Source: Tolypeutes matacus | Lineage: Eukaryota > Chordata > Mammalia > Cingulata > Chlamyphoridae | Direction: 5' to 3' | Assembly (NCBI GenBank): GCA_026826555.1 | Contig: JAKSZT010054457.1 | Span: forward strand, 8,781,198 to 8,845,197 | Length of the DNA stretch: 64,000 nt | Shown here: piece by piece, positions 49,206 through 61,335 of the stretch | How the letters are laid out: every line of letters starts with the position of its first letter | Position numbering within the stretch: the first letter of the stretch is position 1 | Notes under the pieces: model-generated | The model's database searches: none | Seen by the model: only the letters and a program-made list of their open reading frames with translations | Told to the model about the DNA's origin: nothing | Position numbers and translations under genes: made by a program

Positions 49206-52200
49206 CTATAATTAATTACAATACTGTTTTCTTTCTTATGGCTTCTGAAACACACTAGTAACTCATTCCATATCATCTCCCTATAGAATTTCATTTTATG
49301 GATGTAAGGAATTGTGCTTAAAAAAATGCAAAGATACCTGAGAGAGAAAACCAAGATTTGTTATATATTTTCTGAATTAAATGAACATTACACACCCCTT
49401 AGCTTATTTGCAATTGTTTGTCAACCATTATGTAACAGGATCTGTGCTAGATACAGAGACCAAAGGCCTTTCTCATATGGAGTTTGCAGTCTAACGGAGG
49501 GAACAGACACGTACAGTTATAATTACAGCAGAATTTGCTCCCTACTTCTACAGGGGAAAGAGCAGAGTGCTATGGAGGACTGGGGTTGGGGATGTAGGTC
49601 AAACTCAGGTGTGTGAAGAGAAGGTTTCTTTTTCAGATTTCAACTTGAAATTTTCTTACTATTGAGAGGAACTTGGATCTTGTGAGAATAATAACAAGGG
49701 CTGACTTGAGGGAAGCTGAGGAAAGAAATATTAAAAGAAAGATTGAAGGAAGGAAGGATGCACTATGGTTGTGATACATGGTGAGGACTGGTAGCTGCCT
49801 ACAACTTAGGAAGCTTTCAACTCAGAATATGAAAACAGGGATTCAAATACAACCCTGACACTTAATAGGTATGGTTCTGGGTGAATCAGTTGGTCACTAT
49901 TGTATTCTTTGAATCTCTGCTTCTTTAGCCTAAAGTTGAGTGTGTATTATGTATGTCATATGATTGCTTTGAGGAATCAATTGACCTAACTATATGAAAG
50001 TGCTCCCCAAAGTTTTTGCTGAGTTACACTGTTTCACAATACTGCTAATGGCTTACCCAGTCCAAAGCATGTATGCCCAATAGGGCATTGCTAAGAGTTC
50101 TGAATTTTAGGAATGGAAGTAGCTTTAGTAAAAAAGAAAAAGATAACATAAACATGAAAAGCATACTATTGTCAAAATTTCAAGATGAAATTTCTTTTTG
50201 TGCCTTCCATAGGACTTTACAATAAACACTGGTAAATTTGAAATTACAGTAACACACTGAAGCATATGATTTACTTCCTTGTCCCAGTGTTCCAGGTAAA
50301 CCCTCTATGGTATTCTTCAGTCTTTTGGAGATTTGCTTTAAGGAGTGGGTCTCCAACTCACTTATACTAGTATAAATTCAACTATGTTTTACAGCTTACA
50401 GAGTCAACAGGAAAATTCCTTATCAGAGGTTGTGAAAGAAGGTGCAAATCAGATTTGAAAGTAAGTCTTTTGTTCTTATGATTTTTATTGTTAGTGAAGA
50501 GGAAATTGTATTAAAGTCTTATATGGACGTTTACAGACCATATGCATTTTCCCTCTTTAGAAACAGGGTTTTTCTAACTTTGCAAATCAGTAGAAAATAG
50601 GAATGTTGAGTTTTTTTTCCCTGAAACAGGACCAGCCCTTCTCTCAGTAGCTGTGGATCAGAAAGAAAAAAGTGGAGGTCAGTTATGAAATGTTAACTAT
50701 TTTTAAAACACTCATTATGTGCTGACTTTATCGCAGGCATTTTTCTAAGCACTAACCATGAATTATTTTATTCCCTATGGAAACCCTATTTCCCATTTTA
50801 TACCTGGAAACAAAAACCAAACTGATTAAATACCTTACCACTATCAATAGTTTTTACCAGTATAGGTAGAATCCATATCACTTAATTGGCATTGGTTTCC
50901 TGAAAAATCTGAATTTTTAAATATTCAATTATTGACTCCTTAGACTTTCAAGAAATTAGACAAGTCGCAGCATAATCTAATCTGCTTCATTTATTTTCTA
51001 AAGTTTGCAACTAAGAGTAATGTTACCAGATTTTACGCATAGACTTTGTTGGTGACAGTTGTGAGTATAGGCTCCTAGTGCCATTCAGTACATTTGTTTG
51101 CTTGAGGGAACTCTGAGCACAGAGAAAAAGGTCAGGACATTGTTTTTTTAGGGAGCTACTGGCCACATGCATCTGGTATTAAGGGCTGTCCCCAAGGCTC
51201 TACTGAGCATTAGACAGTGGACAGCTCTAATGAGGGTTGACACATCTCAGGGCTGCATGTGTCAAAATTCACTCAAGACTCCTGCTGACTCTAACCTCAC
51301 ATCTGGGCCTGGAACATTATCTATGCACACTTTCTTACCTCCCAGAGACTCTGGGGAATTGCTATTATATCCTTAACTATTTGCTTCTAAGTATCTTTTC
51401 TCCTGAGATTAATCATTTCTTCTCGTTCATTATCTGTTTGAACATTTCTAAATTACCATTAGAGGAAAAAGAAAGAGAGTTCAATGAGAAGGAAATGGAT
51501 GTAGCCCCACCTATTCTTCCCCTAAAGAGAAAAACATTTTGATCATAGATTAGTAGAGGAGTCAAGTTTTGTTTATCTGTAGTTCCCTATGGCATAAATC
51601 TTTATATATCCCTGAGGACAAAATAGAAATCTCTTTAAGTCTCTTTCTTTTTTACTGCATCTCCCCATTTCCAGTCAATGAGACAACTATACTTACAAGT
51701 ATTTTAAATCACTTAAGTTTGCATCTTAAAAGGTGAATAATTATTGTCTTAACTCTTCCTTTCAAACTTGTTGATTATTGACACCTATGCAAGGGTGAAT
51801 TGACAAAGTGATTCCAAGATTCAAAGTGATCTTGGAAAAATTTAATTTTGGTGCACCCTATTTCCTCAGAATATGTACATGCAGTCCTTTCTGTTTTCAG
51901 TAGAAGATTTGAGCCTCAACTAACTTCCCTGAAAACAGACTTCTCAGAATTTGCTTTCATCTTTCCGGACAATCTTCTACAGAACTATCATTTGGTACAA
52001 AAGAACCGAGAAATGCAAGCATTCCTCTCACCTCACACATGAGTGCATTTTCCAGATTGAAGCTGGAGAATGAGTTCTTATATTTGTTTCAGGCAATCTA
52101 GAGCCCCTTACATTCTTACAAGAATGTATGTGTGTACATTTATTTTGGTTAAGAACCCATAGTTTCATTGAGTTTTCAGAGAATTTATGGTAATATCAAA

Positions 52201-52395
52201 ACAAAAGAAGCTTAAGAACTATTATTCCTACAATGATTGATGTTAAAATATTTTCTTAATTTCTGTCTTTTTTCCCTAAAATAGTAGTTTATCATTAGCA
52301 CGTAATTGAATGGCCTATAAAATTTCTCTAGACTATCTTTGAGATGGCATCCTCACTTAGGATGAAACACTTCCTTTGCAGTTTTTCTCCTTTTC

Positions 52396-52396
<1 letters not shown>
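49206..52396. other. Intergenic; ancient relics only
   Basis: Two weak ancient-repeat-like stretches are visible. At about 49430-49590, 'aggatctgtgctagatacag' and 'gagtttgcagtctaacggag' recall an old dispersed repeat. At about 50690-50840, 'cactcattatgtgctgactt' and 'ttctaagcactaaccatgaa' are MIR-like. Open frames (for example 51237-51542) lack domains. No gene is called. Confidence 0.45.
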
Positions 52397-52431
<35 letters not shown>

Positions 52432-52432
52432 G
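52397..52432. repeat. TG microsatellite
   Basis: About 17 TG units, with one TA interruption near the end. Confidence 0.9.
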
Positions 52433-54121
52433 TGCTCTCCTGCTGCTGCTGTATTCCCCTTGTCAGCCTCTTGGTCCAACACTGTCTTCTTTGGTGTGAT
52501 ACCTGTACAGTTGGATAGGTCCCTGTGCTCAGAAGTTTCGTTTAAAGCTCTTGGTATTCGAATAAGTTTTGAACAAGGTCGCTCCAATTTTATTTTGCAC
52601 TGGGTTATATGGATTATGTAGCTTGTGTCAGTTCCAGATTCTATTACTCATAGCTTTCTTTGTCCAGCTGTTTCTTCCTCAGGCTGCTCGACTGGGTAGA
52701 AGCTCCCTGGAATATTTACAGTAAAACTGGAGGTTCCTTTTTCAGAAGGCATTCACCTTTCACTCTGGTCTGACACAGGCATCCCACCTGCTGCAACAAT
52801 CTTTCTCAGTATACATAATAAATATTCATAGCAGGTTATTTACACCTTTCTACTTTCCAGTGCTTCAGTTGACACATCTGAATCCCACCCAAGTCACTGA
52901 GCTTATGAGATCCCAATGGCAGTCTTTATGTGACATGAAATGAATGATTCCTATATCAACAAATCCCTCAAATCCTATTTCTAATCATGTCTTTTATTTT
53001 TATATACAAGTCTAATGTCCTAAACAATTACTCTCATTTTTCTCTGTTTTGGTAATCACATATTTTGTTTGTTTATTTGTTCTGGTTTCCAGAGTTTGCT
53101 TTATTTTACAGTCCAGAAATCACTGGAACCATTTTGAGAGCGACATCATTGAAGAAAAGACTCAATACTGCATTGCAGGTTGGTCAATTGTAAAAGCCAC
53201 ACCTGGAATACAAGATGCTTCTAGTTTTACTTGCTTTATGATAGGTTTTTACCTCTTTTTCTCTCATCAGTTTTACTAGAGTAAAACACCACAAGTGAAG
53301 AGGCATATAAAAATACCTCTTAATGGCACCTGGCTGCTCATAGAAATAAATATGCTGTTTTAGCACTATTTGTTGCTACACAATTGTTCAAGAGAAGGTG
53401 CTACTAACTTCTTGCCCCTCTTCTCCAGTGAAGACTGTTGATATTCTTGATAGGAAAGTAATAAGAATATGTGAATCAGTCTTTCAATGAAGTGAAACAT
53501 TTTTATTTTAGGGAAGCTCTTAGCTAGATTTTTCTGCATTTGTCTCCATGAACCCTGCACAAACACATACACACACACGCATACCACAGCTGTTTCCAAA
53601 GAACGATCACAGGCAGTGTCTTTGTACCTTGAGGTCGTTTTTCCTAGAAGACCTTTCCAAGAAATCCTTATTACTTGTTCTCTTCCTCCTTCATTTTGAT
53701 ACTTACAAAGTGTCATCTTTCCAGCGAGGTTTTCAACACCCTTTCCCAAAAACTCCAATACCTTTAGTTTTCACGATAACATTTCCTGCTATTTGAAATA
53801 TAATTTATTTATTTACTTACTTGCCATACTATCTGTCTCTGCCCACTAGTACTTGTGAGATCCAGACAATATAAGTTACCATTCCAGCATTAGGGAATGA
53901 AAGGAAGAACATACTATATATAACTTAAAATAATGGTATTAAGAAGGTGAACAGAAAATAACTGTATTAGGAAGGTTTCCGTTTTTAAAAAGTAGCAAAA
54001 TCCCCTTAAACTAGTTAAAGGAACGAGAGGAGTTTATTATGAGTATACAGTGTATCTCACAGCATCCAAAGAGTAGAGTGCAGCTGGATCTCAGGAAACA
54101 AGTGGAATGTGGGAGCCTAAA
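52433..54121. other. Intergenic, no gene seen
   Basis: The longest open frame (53366-53758, minus, 130 codons) crosses an ACAC patch, which yields a Val/Cys run, and shows no domain. Nothing else is recognised. Confidence 0.45.
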
Positions 54122-54704
54122 GTCGTGAGAAACTTTATGGCTCACTTTCTATTCCATATACAGACGTTTGCTACCCAATCTCTCTCTCTCGCTCGCTTTC
54201 TCTCTCTCTCTCTTTTTCTTTTCTTTTTCTTCTGTTGTTAGTTCTCTTTATATAATCTGCTGTTCTAGGAACAGCCCCATTGACTCGCCAGGCCAGGGAC
54301 ATTTACAGACCCATTCACAAGCCCAGGCAGGGTTGTGCCGCAGCAGTCACCTGGGCCGCCTTCAGTGTCCGGGACACAGCAGATAAGTTAGTGAGGGGCC
54401 AAGGGTTGGGGTGGGGCCAGGGGTGGGTCACTGTGCATTCAGTACAGGGGGTGGAGCATCAATCCTGTCGAAGGGCAGAGCCTGTACTCTTGGCAGGAGT
54501 GGTCCTGCGCACCCCCCTAGTGGTTTGTAACATATGGAAGCGCCTCTGGATGCGGTCCACCCACTGCTGGGTCTGAAGGCATGGCCTGGTCACAGAACTT
54601 GTAAACACAGTGCATCTTCTTCACATCAAAGCAAAGCCTTCTCGCCCATGGTCCTGAGAAAGTTCATGTCTCACTTTCTAGTCCATATATAAATGTTCTA
54701 GCCC
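54122..54704 (-). other. GC-rich unassigned insert with flanking direct repeats
   Basis: A roughly 55-base imperfect direct repeat lies at each end: 54122-54176 (gtcgtgagaaactt... ctaccc) and 54651-54704 (gtcctgagaaagtt... ctagccc). Between them is a CT/T-rich tract (54179-54240) and then a distinctly GC-rich segment (about 54270-54600), unlike the AT-rich surroundings. Read on the minus strand, the GC-rich part precedes a purine/A-rich end, the order expected of a retro-inserted transcript with a decayed tail. Minus-strand frames are short and interrupted, and I cannot name a parent gene. A processed pseudogene or a fragment of a composite repeat are both possible. Confidence 0.45.
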
Positions 54705-54997
54705 ATTTGTATATATTTTGCTACTTTAAAATATATAATAAGTAGTGAATATGGCATTTCTGTCCTGGAAATTTGCAAATCTCTCTTTTTAATTCTAGTA
54801 GGATTAGTATTTGATTCTTTCATATATTCCCTAATATTTACTTCATATTCTCTGGGAATTAAGGCAGTTTTTACTTTTTACAATTTTATTGCTTTTTATA
54901 TTTCTTTCATGCACTGACTTAGTCTGATAGTGCAATTTTGAATAGAAGTGATGAGAGCAGATATCCATTCTTGGTCCCGTCTTGGGGGTTGGGCATA

Positions 54998-55583
54998 TTT
55001 AGCAGTTTGATATTGTTTATGAATTCCAAAATTAGATATTGGATTATGTTTGTAAACTGGTTTTGTTCCTCTGCGCTTATTAGGTTATATAGGATTCAGA
55101 GGTTTCACTTTTACTTGATAAAATAATGATTAAGGCTTTGATTGGGTCATGTAAGTAGGACTTTGAGTCCCCATTGGGGACTCACAGAGAAACCACACTG
55201 CAGAGAAGGGAGGTGAGTTTAGATCCTAGAGCCTGGGAAGTAAACACACAGAGAAGCAGATATGTGGGAGTAAGAAAGGAGAGAAGGTTCTGTTAGTCAT
55301 GGCAGAGGTCCCAGGAAGAGAGAGAGCAGTTAGTCTGATAGTCTACAGCTGGCCTTGTTGAGAGAGCACAACAGATGAGTCCAGAGAGAAAGGAGCCCCA
55401 GGACGAGAGCAACCCAGGAAGCCTGAACCCTTGCAGATGTCCGCAGCCATCTTGCTCCAACAGGTGGCAATAGACTTTGGTGAGGGAAGTAACATATGCT
55501 TTATGGCCTGGTAACTGTAAGCTTCTACCCCAAACAAATCCCCTTTATAAAAGCCTACAGAATTTTTATGGCTGAAAAATACA
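54998..55583 (+). mobile_element. Solitary LTR, family copy 2
   Basis: This 586-bp element has a worn TG start (TTTAGCAGTTTGA) and an end AATACA. A perfect 5-bp target duplication GCATA flanks it (54993-54997 and 55584-55588). Shared blocks with the other copies include 'aaggctttgattgg', 'gagtccccattggggactca', 'cccaggaagcctgaaccctt', 'gccatcttgctccaacag' and 'cctttataaaagcc'. A short deletion removes the gcatcagcaccc block near the end, and the polyadenylation signal is AACAAA here. Confidence 0.75.
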
Positions 55584-58002
55584 GCATATTTAATACATCA
55601 CAAAGTAGTATGAATTTAGTTGTGATGAAATATGTTAAAACTGTCTTGCATTCCTGAGATTAAATCAGTTTGTAATGGTGTATTATCATTTCTATCTATT
55701 AATGGATTAAAATTATTGAAATATAATTAAGTTTTCTTTCATTTATGCTTAGGAGGAGTAACTACTCTGTAATTTTCTTTTCTTTTGTTTTTTAATGTCT
55801 TTGTCAAGGTCTTATTAATAGGATTATGCTGGTTTCATAAAATGAACTGAGAAGTGTCTTAACTCTGCATTTTCTGAAAGGGTTTGATAAAGAGAGTGCT
55901 ATTTCTTCCTTAAATACTTGTTAGAATTTGCCAGTGAAATCATCAGGGTCTGGAGTTTCCCTTGTGGGAAAATTTATGTGAATTCATTTTTTAAATAGAT
56001 ATGGAGCTCTTCATATTTCTACTTGTTGGAGGTGTGTTCAGTTAATTTTTGTGGTCTTTCAAGGAACTTTTCCATTTAATTTTTACTGAAAAATGTGGTA
56101 GTATAAAGGTGTTCATAATATCTCCAATCTTCTTTTTAAACCTGTACTATCTTCTCAAATATCTCTTCCAATTTTTTAAATGAGTAATTTGTGTTTTCTC
56201 TTATTTTTTTCTTATGTTGGTTAGTCAAATAAGGGATTTAAAAATTCAAAGAAACTTTTCAAAGAATCAATTTTTAAATTTTGCTATTTTTTCATTGTAT
56301 ATGTTTTCTATTTAATAGATTTCCAATCTTACTTCCATATTTATGATGTCTTGGGATTTATTTTTATCTTCTTTCTTAGCTTTTCAAAGTGAAAGTTTGG
56401 ATAATTGATTAGATATTTTTTATTTTCTCCTATAAGTGTTTAAAACTTTACAAACACTGCTTGAACTGCCAGTTACTAATTTGGGTAGTTTCTTTTTATC
56501 ATTCAATTTGCATTATTTTCTTATTTTTCTAGTGTCTTCTTTTAAATTCTTGGTTATAAAGAAGCATGTGATTAATTAACATGTATTGGGGGATGGGATT
56601 TATAGATATCTTATTGTTATTAAGTTCTAATGTAATTCCATTGTTGACAGAGAATAGGCTCCTGATCTTTTAAAATTTATTGAAACTATTTTATGGATCA
56701 CCAATGGCCTGTATCTGTGAATATTCCATGTATACTTGAATTGAATGTGTATTCTTCAGTTGTTGGGTATTAATTTTGGTAAATATCAATTAAGTACATT
56801 TTATTAATAGTACTATTCAGATAATGTATGTCCTTACTGATTTATGATCTACTCGTCCTAAAGGACACTAAGCGTTAAACATTCCTCATTATGTCTGGCA
56901 ATAGTTCTTGTTATGAAGTTAATATTGCTTGATATAAAGAACTGTGTATATCTGTCTATAGCTATCTATCTATCTAACTATCTAATGTTATATCAGATTT
57001 TTAAATGTATTGTGAAAATTTTGATTTTTACACACAATAAAAAATAAATAAATTAAAAAAATAAAGCTTATCTATTGCAAATTATAACATATTCCATCAT
57101 TTTATTTATTTGTATATTCATTTGTTTTTGTATTTATTCTGTATTGTAAAAGTATATCACTAATAGCATATTGCAAATTTTTAATATTTTGCAGTCTGGA
57201 AATGTATGACTTTGAATTAATGAATTTAATGATTTATACTCAATGTTACTGATGTATTTGGTATGTTCCTATTGGTATAATCTGCCACCTTTCTATTTAT
57301 TTCCTTTCCATTCTCTTTTGCTCTTCTGTTTTTCTTTTCCTTGGTTCCACTTTTTCTGATATCTTTGAGTTAATTTAACATTTTGTTAATAGTCCATTTT
57401 ATTGCCTTTATTGTTTTGTTAACTATGCCACTTTTGATAATTTTGATGTTTTCTCTAAGGATTAAAATATCCATTATTAAATTATCCCTCGGTAATTATA
57501 CTTCATATTTTGCCACTTTAAAATTTCATGTGCTATACTTCACATATGATATTTAAAATATATATTTTATCTCCTATTCTTTGTGTTATTTTTGCCATAT
57601 ATTTTATTTCTCCATTCCTTATAGACCATATCTTAATATTGAGTGTATTTTTGCTTCAAATAGCTGCTTGTCTGTTAAAGAAATTTAAAGAAGAAAAATA
57701 ATAGGGTATTTTATTTACCATGTCCAATGTTCTTCATTCCTTCTTATAGTTGCACATTTCCATCTGAAGTCACTCTACTATTACTATAGTAAAAAATATA
57801 TATATTTTATTATCTCTTATAATGTAAGTCTGCTGGCAACAAATTAATTCAGTTTTTTTACTAGATTATATTTCAATTTTACTTTCTTTCTTCATGAATA
57901 TTTTTACTCCTTTTAAAATTCTGGATTGATCTTTTTTCTTTTCTAGCTTTTTAAAGCAATTCTAAAATGTTATTCCACTGTCTTCTAATTACTTTTGTTT
58001 CT

Positions 58003-58228
58003 TTTCTTTTTTTTTTTTTCTGTAGTACTGGGGCCATGGATTGAACCCCTCAGACCTTGTATGTGGGAAGCCAGCTCAACCACTGAGCCACATTTTTTAC
58101 CATGAGTTGGTTTTTTCAATTGTCTGCTTGCTGTTTTGTTTATGTTTTCTAAAGGACGTACCAGGAAGTGAACCTGGGACCTCCCATGTGGGAAGTAGGC
58201 ACAAACTGCTTGAGCCACATCTCCTCCC
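58003..58228 (-). mobile_element. tRNA-derived SINE (DAS type), dimeric, in L1
   Basis: Reversed: a T run, 'actggggccatggattgaac', 'ccactgagccacat', a linker, 'gaacctgggacctcccatgt', 'cttgagccacatctcctccc'. The flanks cttttgtttct (57992-58002) and ctttgtttct (58229-58238) are a near-perfect target duplication. It is the same dimeric form as at 8521 and 9842. Confidence 0.85.
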
Positions 58229-58448
58229 CTTTGTTTCTGATATGAAGTCATCCATCATTTGCGTCATTGTTCTTTTGTATATAAGTGACAGTTCCCCCAA
58301 GGTTTTCAATTTATCATCGTTTTCCAGTATTTTGAATGTTCTGCATCAAAGTAGGCCTTCCTTTTTGTTGAATTTAAGATTTGTTGAATATCTTGATCTT
58401 AAAACTTGAGGTTTTCAACAATTTGGTAAAGTTATTATTACTACTATT

Positions 58449-58481
58449 TTCAGTGCCATTGTGTTTAAGAGCTATCTTCAT
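58449..58481 (-). pseudogene. Truncated olfactory receptor N-terminus (unit 3 copy C)
   Basis: Only the first 11 codons remain (MKIALKHNGTE), against MKIVPKYNGTE in copy B and MKIVPKCNGTE in copy A. Downstream codons are replaced by antisense L1 sequence. The upstream flank (58482-58860) matches both other copies, so this is a real remnant of the same gene and not a chance match. The remaining receptor is not found to the left within the window. Confidence 0.75.
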
Positions 58482-58959
58482 CTTCATATGTTCTAATAAG
58501 AGATGAAGAATTTGCCAGATATAAAAAGAGAAATACATTATTTTCAGCCCAAGAAGAGGTAAAATCAATGAGCATTAAAACATGCTGATTTGGAAAGGAG
58601 AGGATTTAAAATATTTTCCTCAGAGATAGAAGAGTTACAATTGATGCCATTCACAGTTTGAGGTGCTGATCAGGGTGAGCAATGCTTTTGAAAAAGAAAT
58701 TTTGATGTCCATGCATTCTATGCTGTCCATGGAATCTGGGCTCCTTGTCCTCAAACATGCCCCTCACCCCCCATAGTCAGATCATGACACAAATGCTTGA
58801 GGGAATGGGCCCATTGGGTGTTTCTGGATTAACTAGTCATCATTGACACCAAAGACAAACTTCCTTTAAATTGGAGAGCACATACTTCTTGAAGGCCATA
58901 TCCCAGAAGAGGCATGGTCTCAGATTTTTTTCTGTATACATTCAGGCTCATTTAGTCTT

Positions 58960-59475
58960 TTTCCCATTTCTCATTTACTCTATAGCAGCAGTGCATCTCT
59001 CTAGTCCCTTGGTGTCCTGTCAGTCCCACTTTCTTCATAGAAGATTAACACCTGATAATCTGGACTTTTTCTTCACTGAATTTCTATCTTTTATCTCAGA
59101 AATCTACTCGTTTCCAAATATACCCATTCATCTCAATACTTTTCCTATACAACTTACCTCCCAACCATCAGGAGGCCCTGTTAGCTATACCTTCAAAACA
59201 TTATATAATGAGCCTGAAAACCACTTGTCAAAACTTCCTTTGCTACCTATGAAGTGTAAGATAAAATCATCACTTGCTGAAATTACTGCAATGTTTTCCC
59301 TTCTTCCACACTTGAAATATTCTATTAAGCCAGCATCAGGCAGTGATCTTTTATAAACATAAAAGGTTTTAGTTAGCATGGCTAACTAAAATAGTTGAAG
59401 TCTTTCCATCTCTTGGGCTTGGGCTGAAATCTGAGTTCCTTACCATTGTCTGTAAGTGCCTGTGAAAAATCTTCC
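58960..59475 (+). repeat. L2 LINE, left piece
   Basis: 'attactgcaatgttttccct', 'gccagcatcaggcagtgatc', 'ttttataaacataaaaggtt' follow L2 order and match 23000-23530. An open frame of 161 codons (58871-59356) lies in this repeat and is not a gene. Confidence 0.65.
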
Positions 59476-59479
59476 CAGT

Positions 59480-60917
59480 GTTGTGGACCGAAAGGAAGTC
59501 CTTGCCTGATGTGCTCTGAATTAATCAGTTGACATCAGGGATTAAGAATAAAAAAATGTTAATTTATCAAAGGCTATCCGGCAAAGACAGGAAGAGTTAG
59601 TTGCCTCAGATCTGTCTCCTGAGCTGGAAAGTTGAAGTATTAAACAAAGGGAGGTAGAGTTAGTGATATTAGGGCTATTGGCACATTCCATGTGGTTAGT
59701 TTAAATTAATGATTGCAAGTTGGTTATTATCATTGACTGTGCCCACATTCAAATTAGATTATTGCAAGTTGATTATTATTATTGGCTGATGAGTCCTATT
59801 AATCTTGAGGAGTGAGTTTGTAGCCTGACATCAGACCTCTTGTTTTCTCTCAAGGCTGGTATTTTCTTTCCTGTTTTTCTTGCCAACCTTGACTATGCTC
59901 ACAGGATATTTTACATCTCAGGATCATTTTAAGTTCTGTGCATGCTTCAATGTCTTGGTTTGTGGGGAAAGAAGAAAGCAGGAACTTATCTTTGGGTTAG
60001 ATAAGTCTTTCATTATTTTTACAAGAGGAAAGTGAAAGTTTTAACAAATTAATAAGTGTAATAGTTAGCCAAAAGGGTGTTGATGCAAATTTCCACAAAT
60101 TTGTTGCCTTTATAAAAAGAGTATTTATTTGGGGTAGAAGCTCAGAGTTACAAAGCCATAAAGCATAAGTTACTTCCCTCACCAAAGTTTATTTCCACGT
60201 GTTGAAGCAAGATTGCTGCAGATTTCTGCAAGAGTTCAGGCTTCCTGGGTTCCTATCTTCCGGGGGTCATTTCTCTCTGAGCTCAGCTGTTGTACTTTCT
60301 CCACAAGCCAGCTATAGACTTTCAGTCAAATGGCTCTGTTTCTCTAATAGGGGCTTGATTCTACTCCAATCTCCCTTCTCTGTGGTGTGGTTTTTCTGTG
60401 AGTCCCCACCTACCAAGGGGGTGGGGAGTCAATGTCTTGCTGATATGGGCCAATCAAAGCCTTAATTTAATCAAGAAAAAGTGAAACCTCTGTATTCAAT
60501 AAAATCTAATATGTCCAGAGGAAAAGACCAGTTCACAAATATAATCTAATATTTATTTTTGGAATTCATAAACAATATCAAACTGCTACAATAAGGGAGG
60601 GCTTATTCTAGTGGGTTAGTATATGGCAGTTTCAGTGGGTGTGATTTTAACTATTTTAATTAATTAGGGTTTTCTCCTAGATTAACATTCTTTTAATTCT
60701 GCATATCTTTTGCTATGTCAATTAAGGCTGGTCTTGCTGGAACCGTTATAAACAATAAATTCCTTTCCATAGGGTTGTGATAAGAACCCAGATATAGGCA
60801 GAAAGATAAATGGAAATTTTTGCAACCTAGTTAGGGGTGGAGCTGCTTTTTCTGCAGTATGGGTTATGAAAAACTGGTCAGGGTATGCTCCACCAGCTAT
60901 CACTTCCTCCTTCATTC
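59480..60917. other. Insertion splitting the L2, unassigned apart from an LTR
   Basis: The L2 is continuous across this interval in family order, so about 1.44 kb was inserted. Within it, 60057-60590 is a recognised LTR; the remaining roughly 900 bases begin 'tgttgtggaccgaaaggaag' and include an AATAAA near 60751. They could be another LTR, but no clean terminal pair or target duplication was found. Confidence 0.45.
60057..60590 (-). mobile_element. Solitary LTR, family copy 3
   Basis: Plus-strand ends are TGTAATAGTTAGCC and AACTGCTACA. The flanking 5-bp target duplication ATAAG is perfect (60052-60056 and 60591-60595). Reversed, it aligns with 54998-55583 and 1193-1770, with an AATAAA in 'ccccaaataaatact'. 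It is nested in the insertion that splits the L2. No internal retroviral region is present. Confidence 0.78.
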
Positions 60918-61335
60918 CTACTCATGCCACATTGATCTTCTAGCTGTTTCTTGAACATGCTCTGCACATTCTGCCTAGCATGGCTCCCTCTGTTAGCATG
61001 CTCTTTACCCAAAGCATTGAGTAAGTCCCTTCATTACTTCATTTACATCTCTCTTCTAATTACATCTCCTCTGAAAAGTATTACCTGGCCATCTGTCTAA
61101 ATTAGCTCCATTAGAAATTATTCAGTAATCATGAACAATGCTTTGTTTTACATCATTTGCTTACCACTTCCTACAATTATCTATTTATATGTTTGTTGTC
61201 TTTCCTCTCCCATTATAATTTTATCCACATTAGTGCAGGGAATTTATTTATGTCTTATCACCAGATCATGCATGAGAACATGAGTCACAGTAGATACTAA
61301 GCTAACATCAATTGAATGGAAAGATGAATCATGAG
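60918..61335 (+). repeat. L2 LINE, right piece
   Basis: 'atgccacattgatcttctag', 'ctgtttcttgaacatgctct', then 'tctgtctaaattagctccat' and 'gaatggaaagatgaatc' continue the L2 after the insertion and match 33150-33570. Confidence 0.6.

Larger units (their letters stand above)
54710..58440 (-). repeat. Long old L1, antisense, with LTR and SINE insertions
   Basis: On the plus strand it reads antisense L1 ORF2 from the reverse transcriptase region toward the 5' end: 'agtgatgagagcagatatcc', 'tgcattcctgagattaaatc', 'attatgctggtttcataaaa', 'gaaatcatcagggtctggag', 'ttcttcagttgttgggtatt' and 'tctgatatgaagtcatccat'. All frames are broken. The 3' third of the element is missing on the left. It is interrupted by the LTR at 54998-55583 and the SINE at 58003-58228, and its right end abuts the OR stub of unit 3. 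Confidence 0.75.

Noticed and set aside
53366..53758. 130-codon open frame on the minus strand
   Set aside because: It crosses an ACAC simple repeat (a Val/Cys run), has no domain and no conserved start context.
54280..54576. 98-codon open frame in the GC-rich island
   Set aside because: GC-rich DNA has few stops by chance; no family is recognised, and the retro-insert hypothesis points to the other strand.
58871..59356. 161-codon open frame on the plus strand
   Set aside because: It lies in an L2 LINE relic in the noncoding sense, and the paralogous L2 at 23000 does not keep it.
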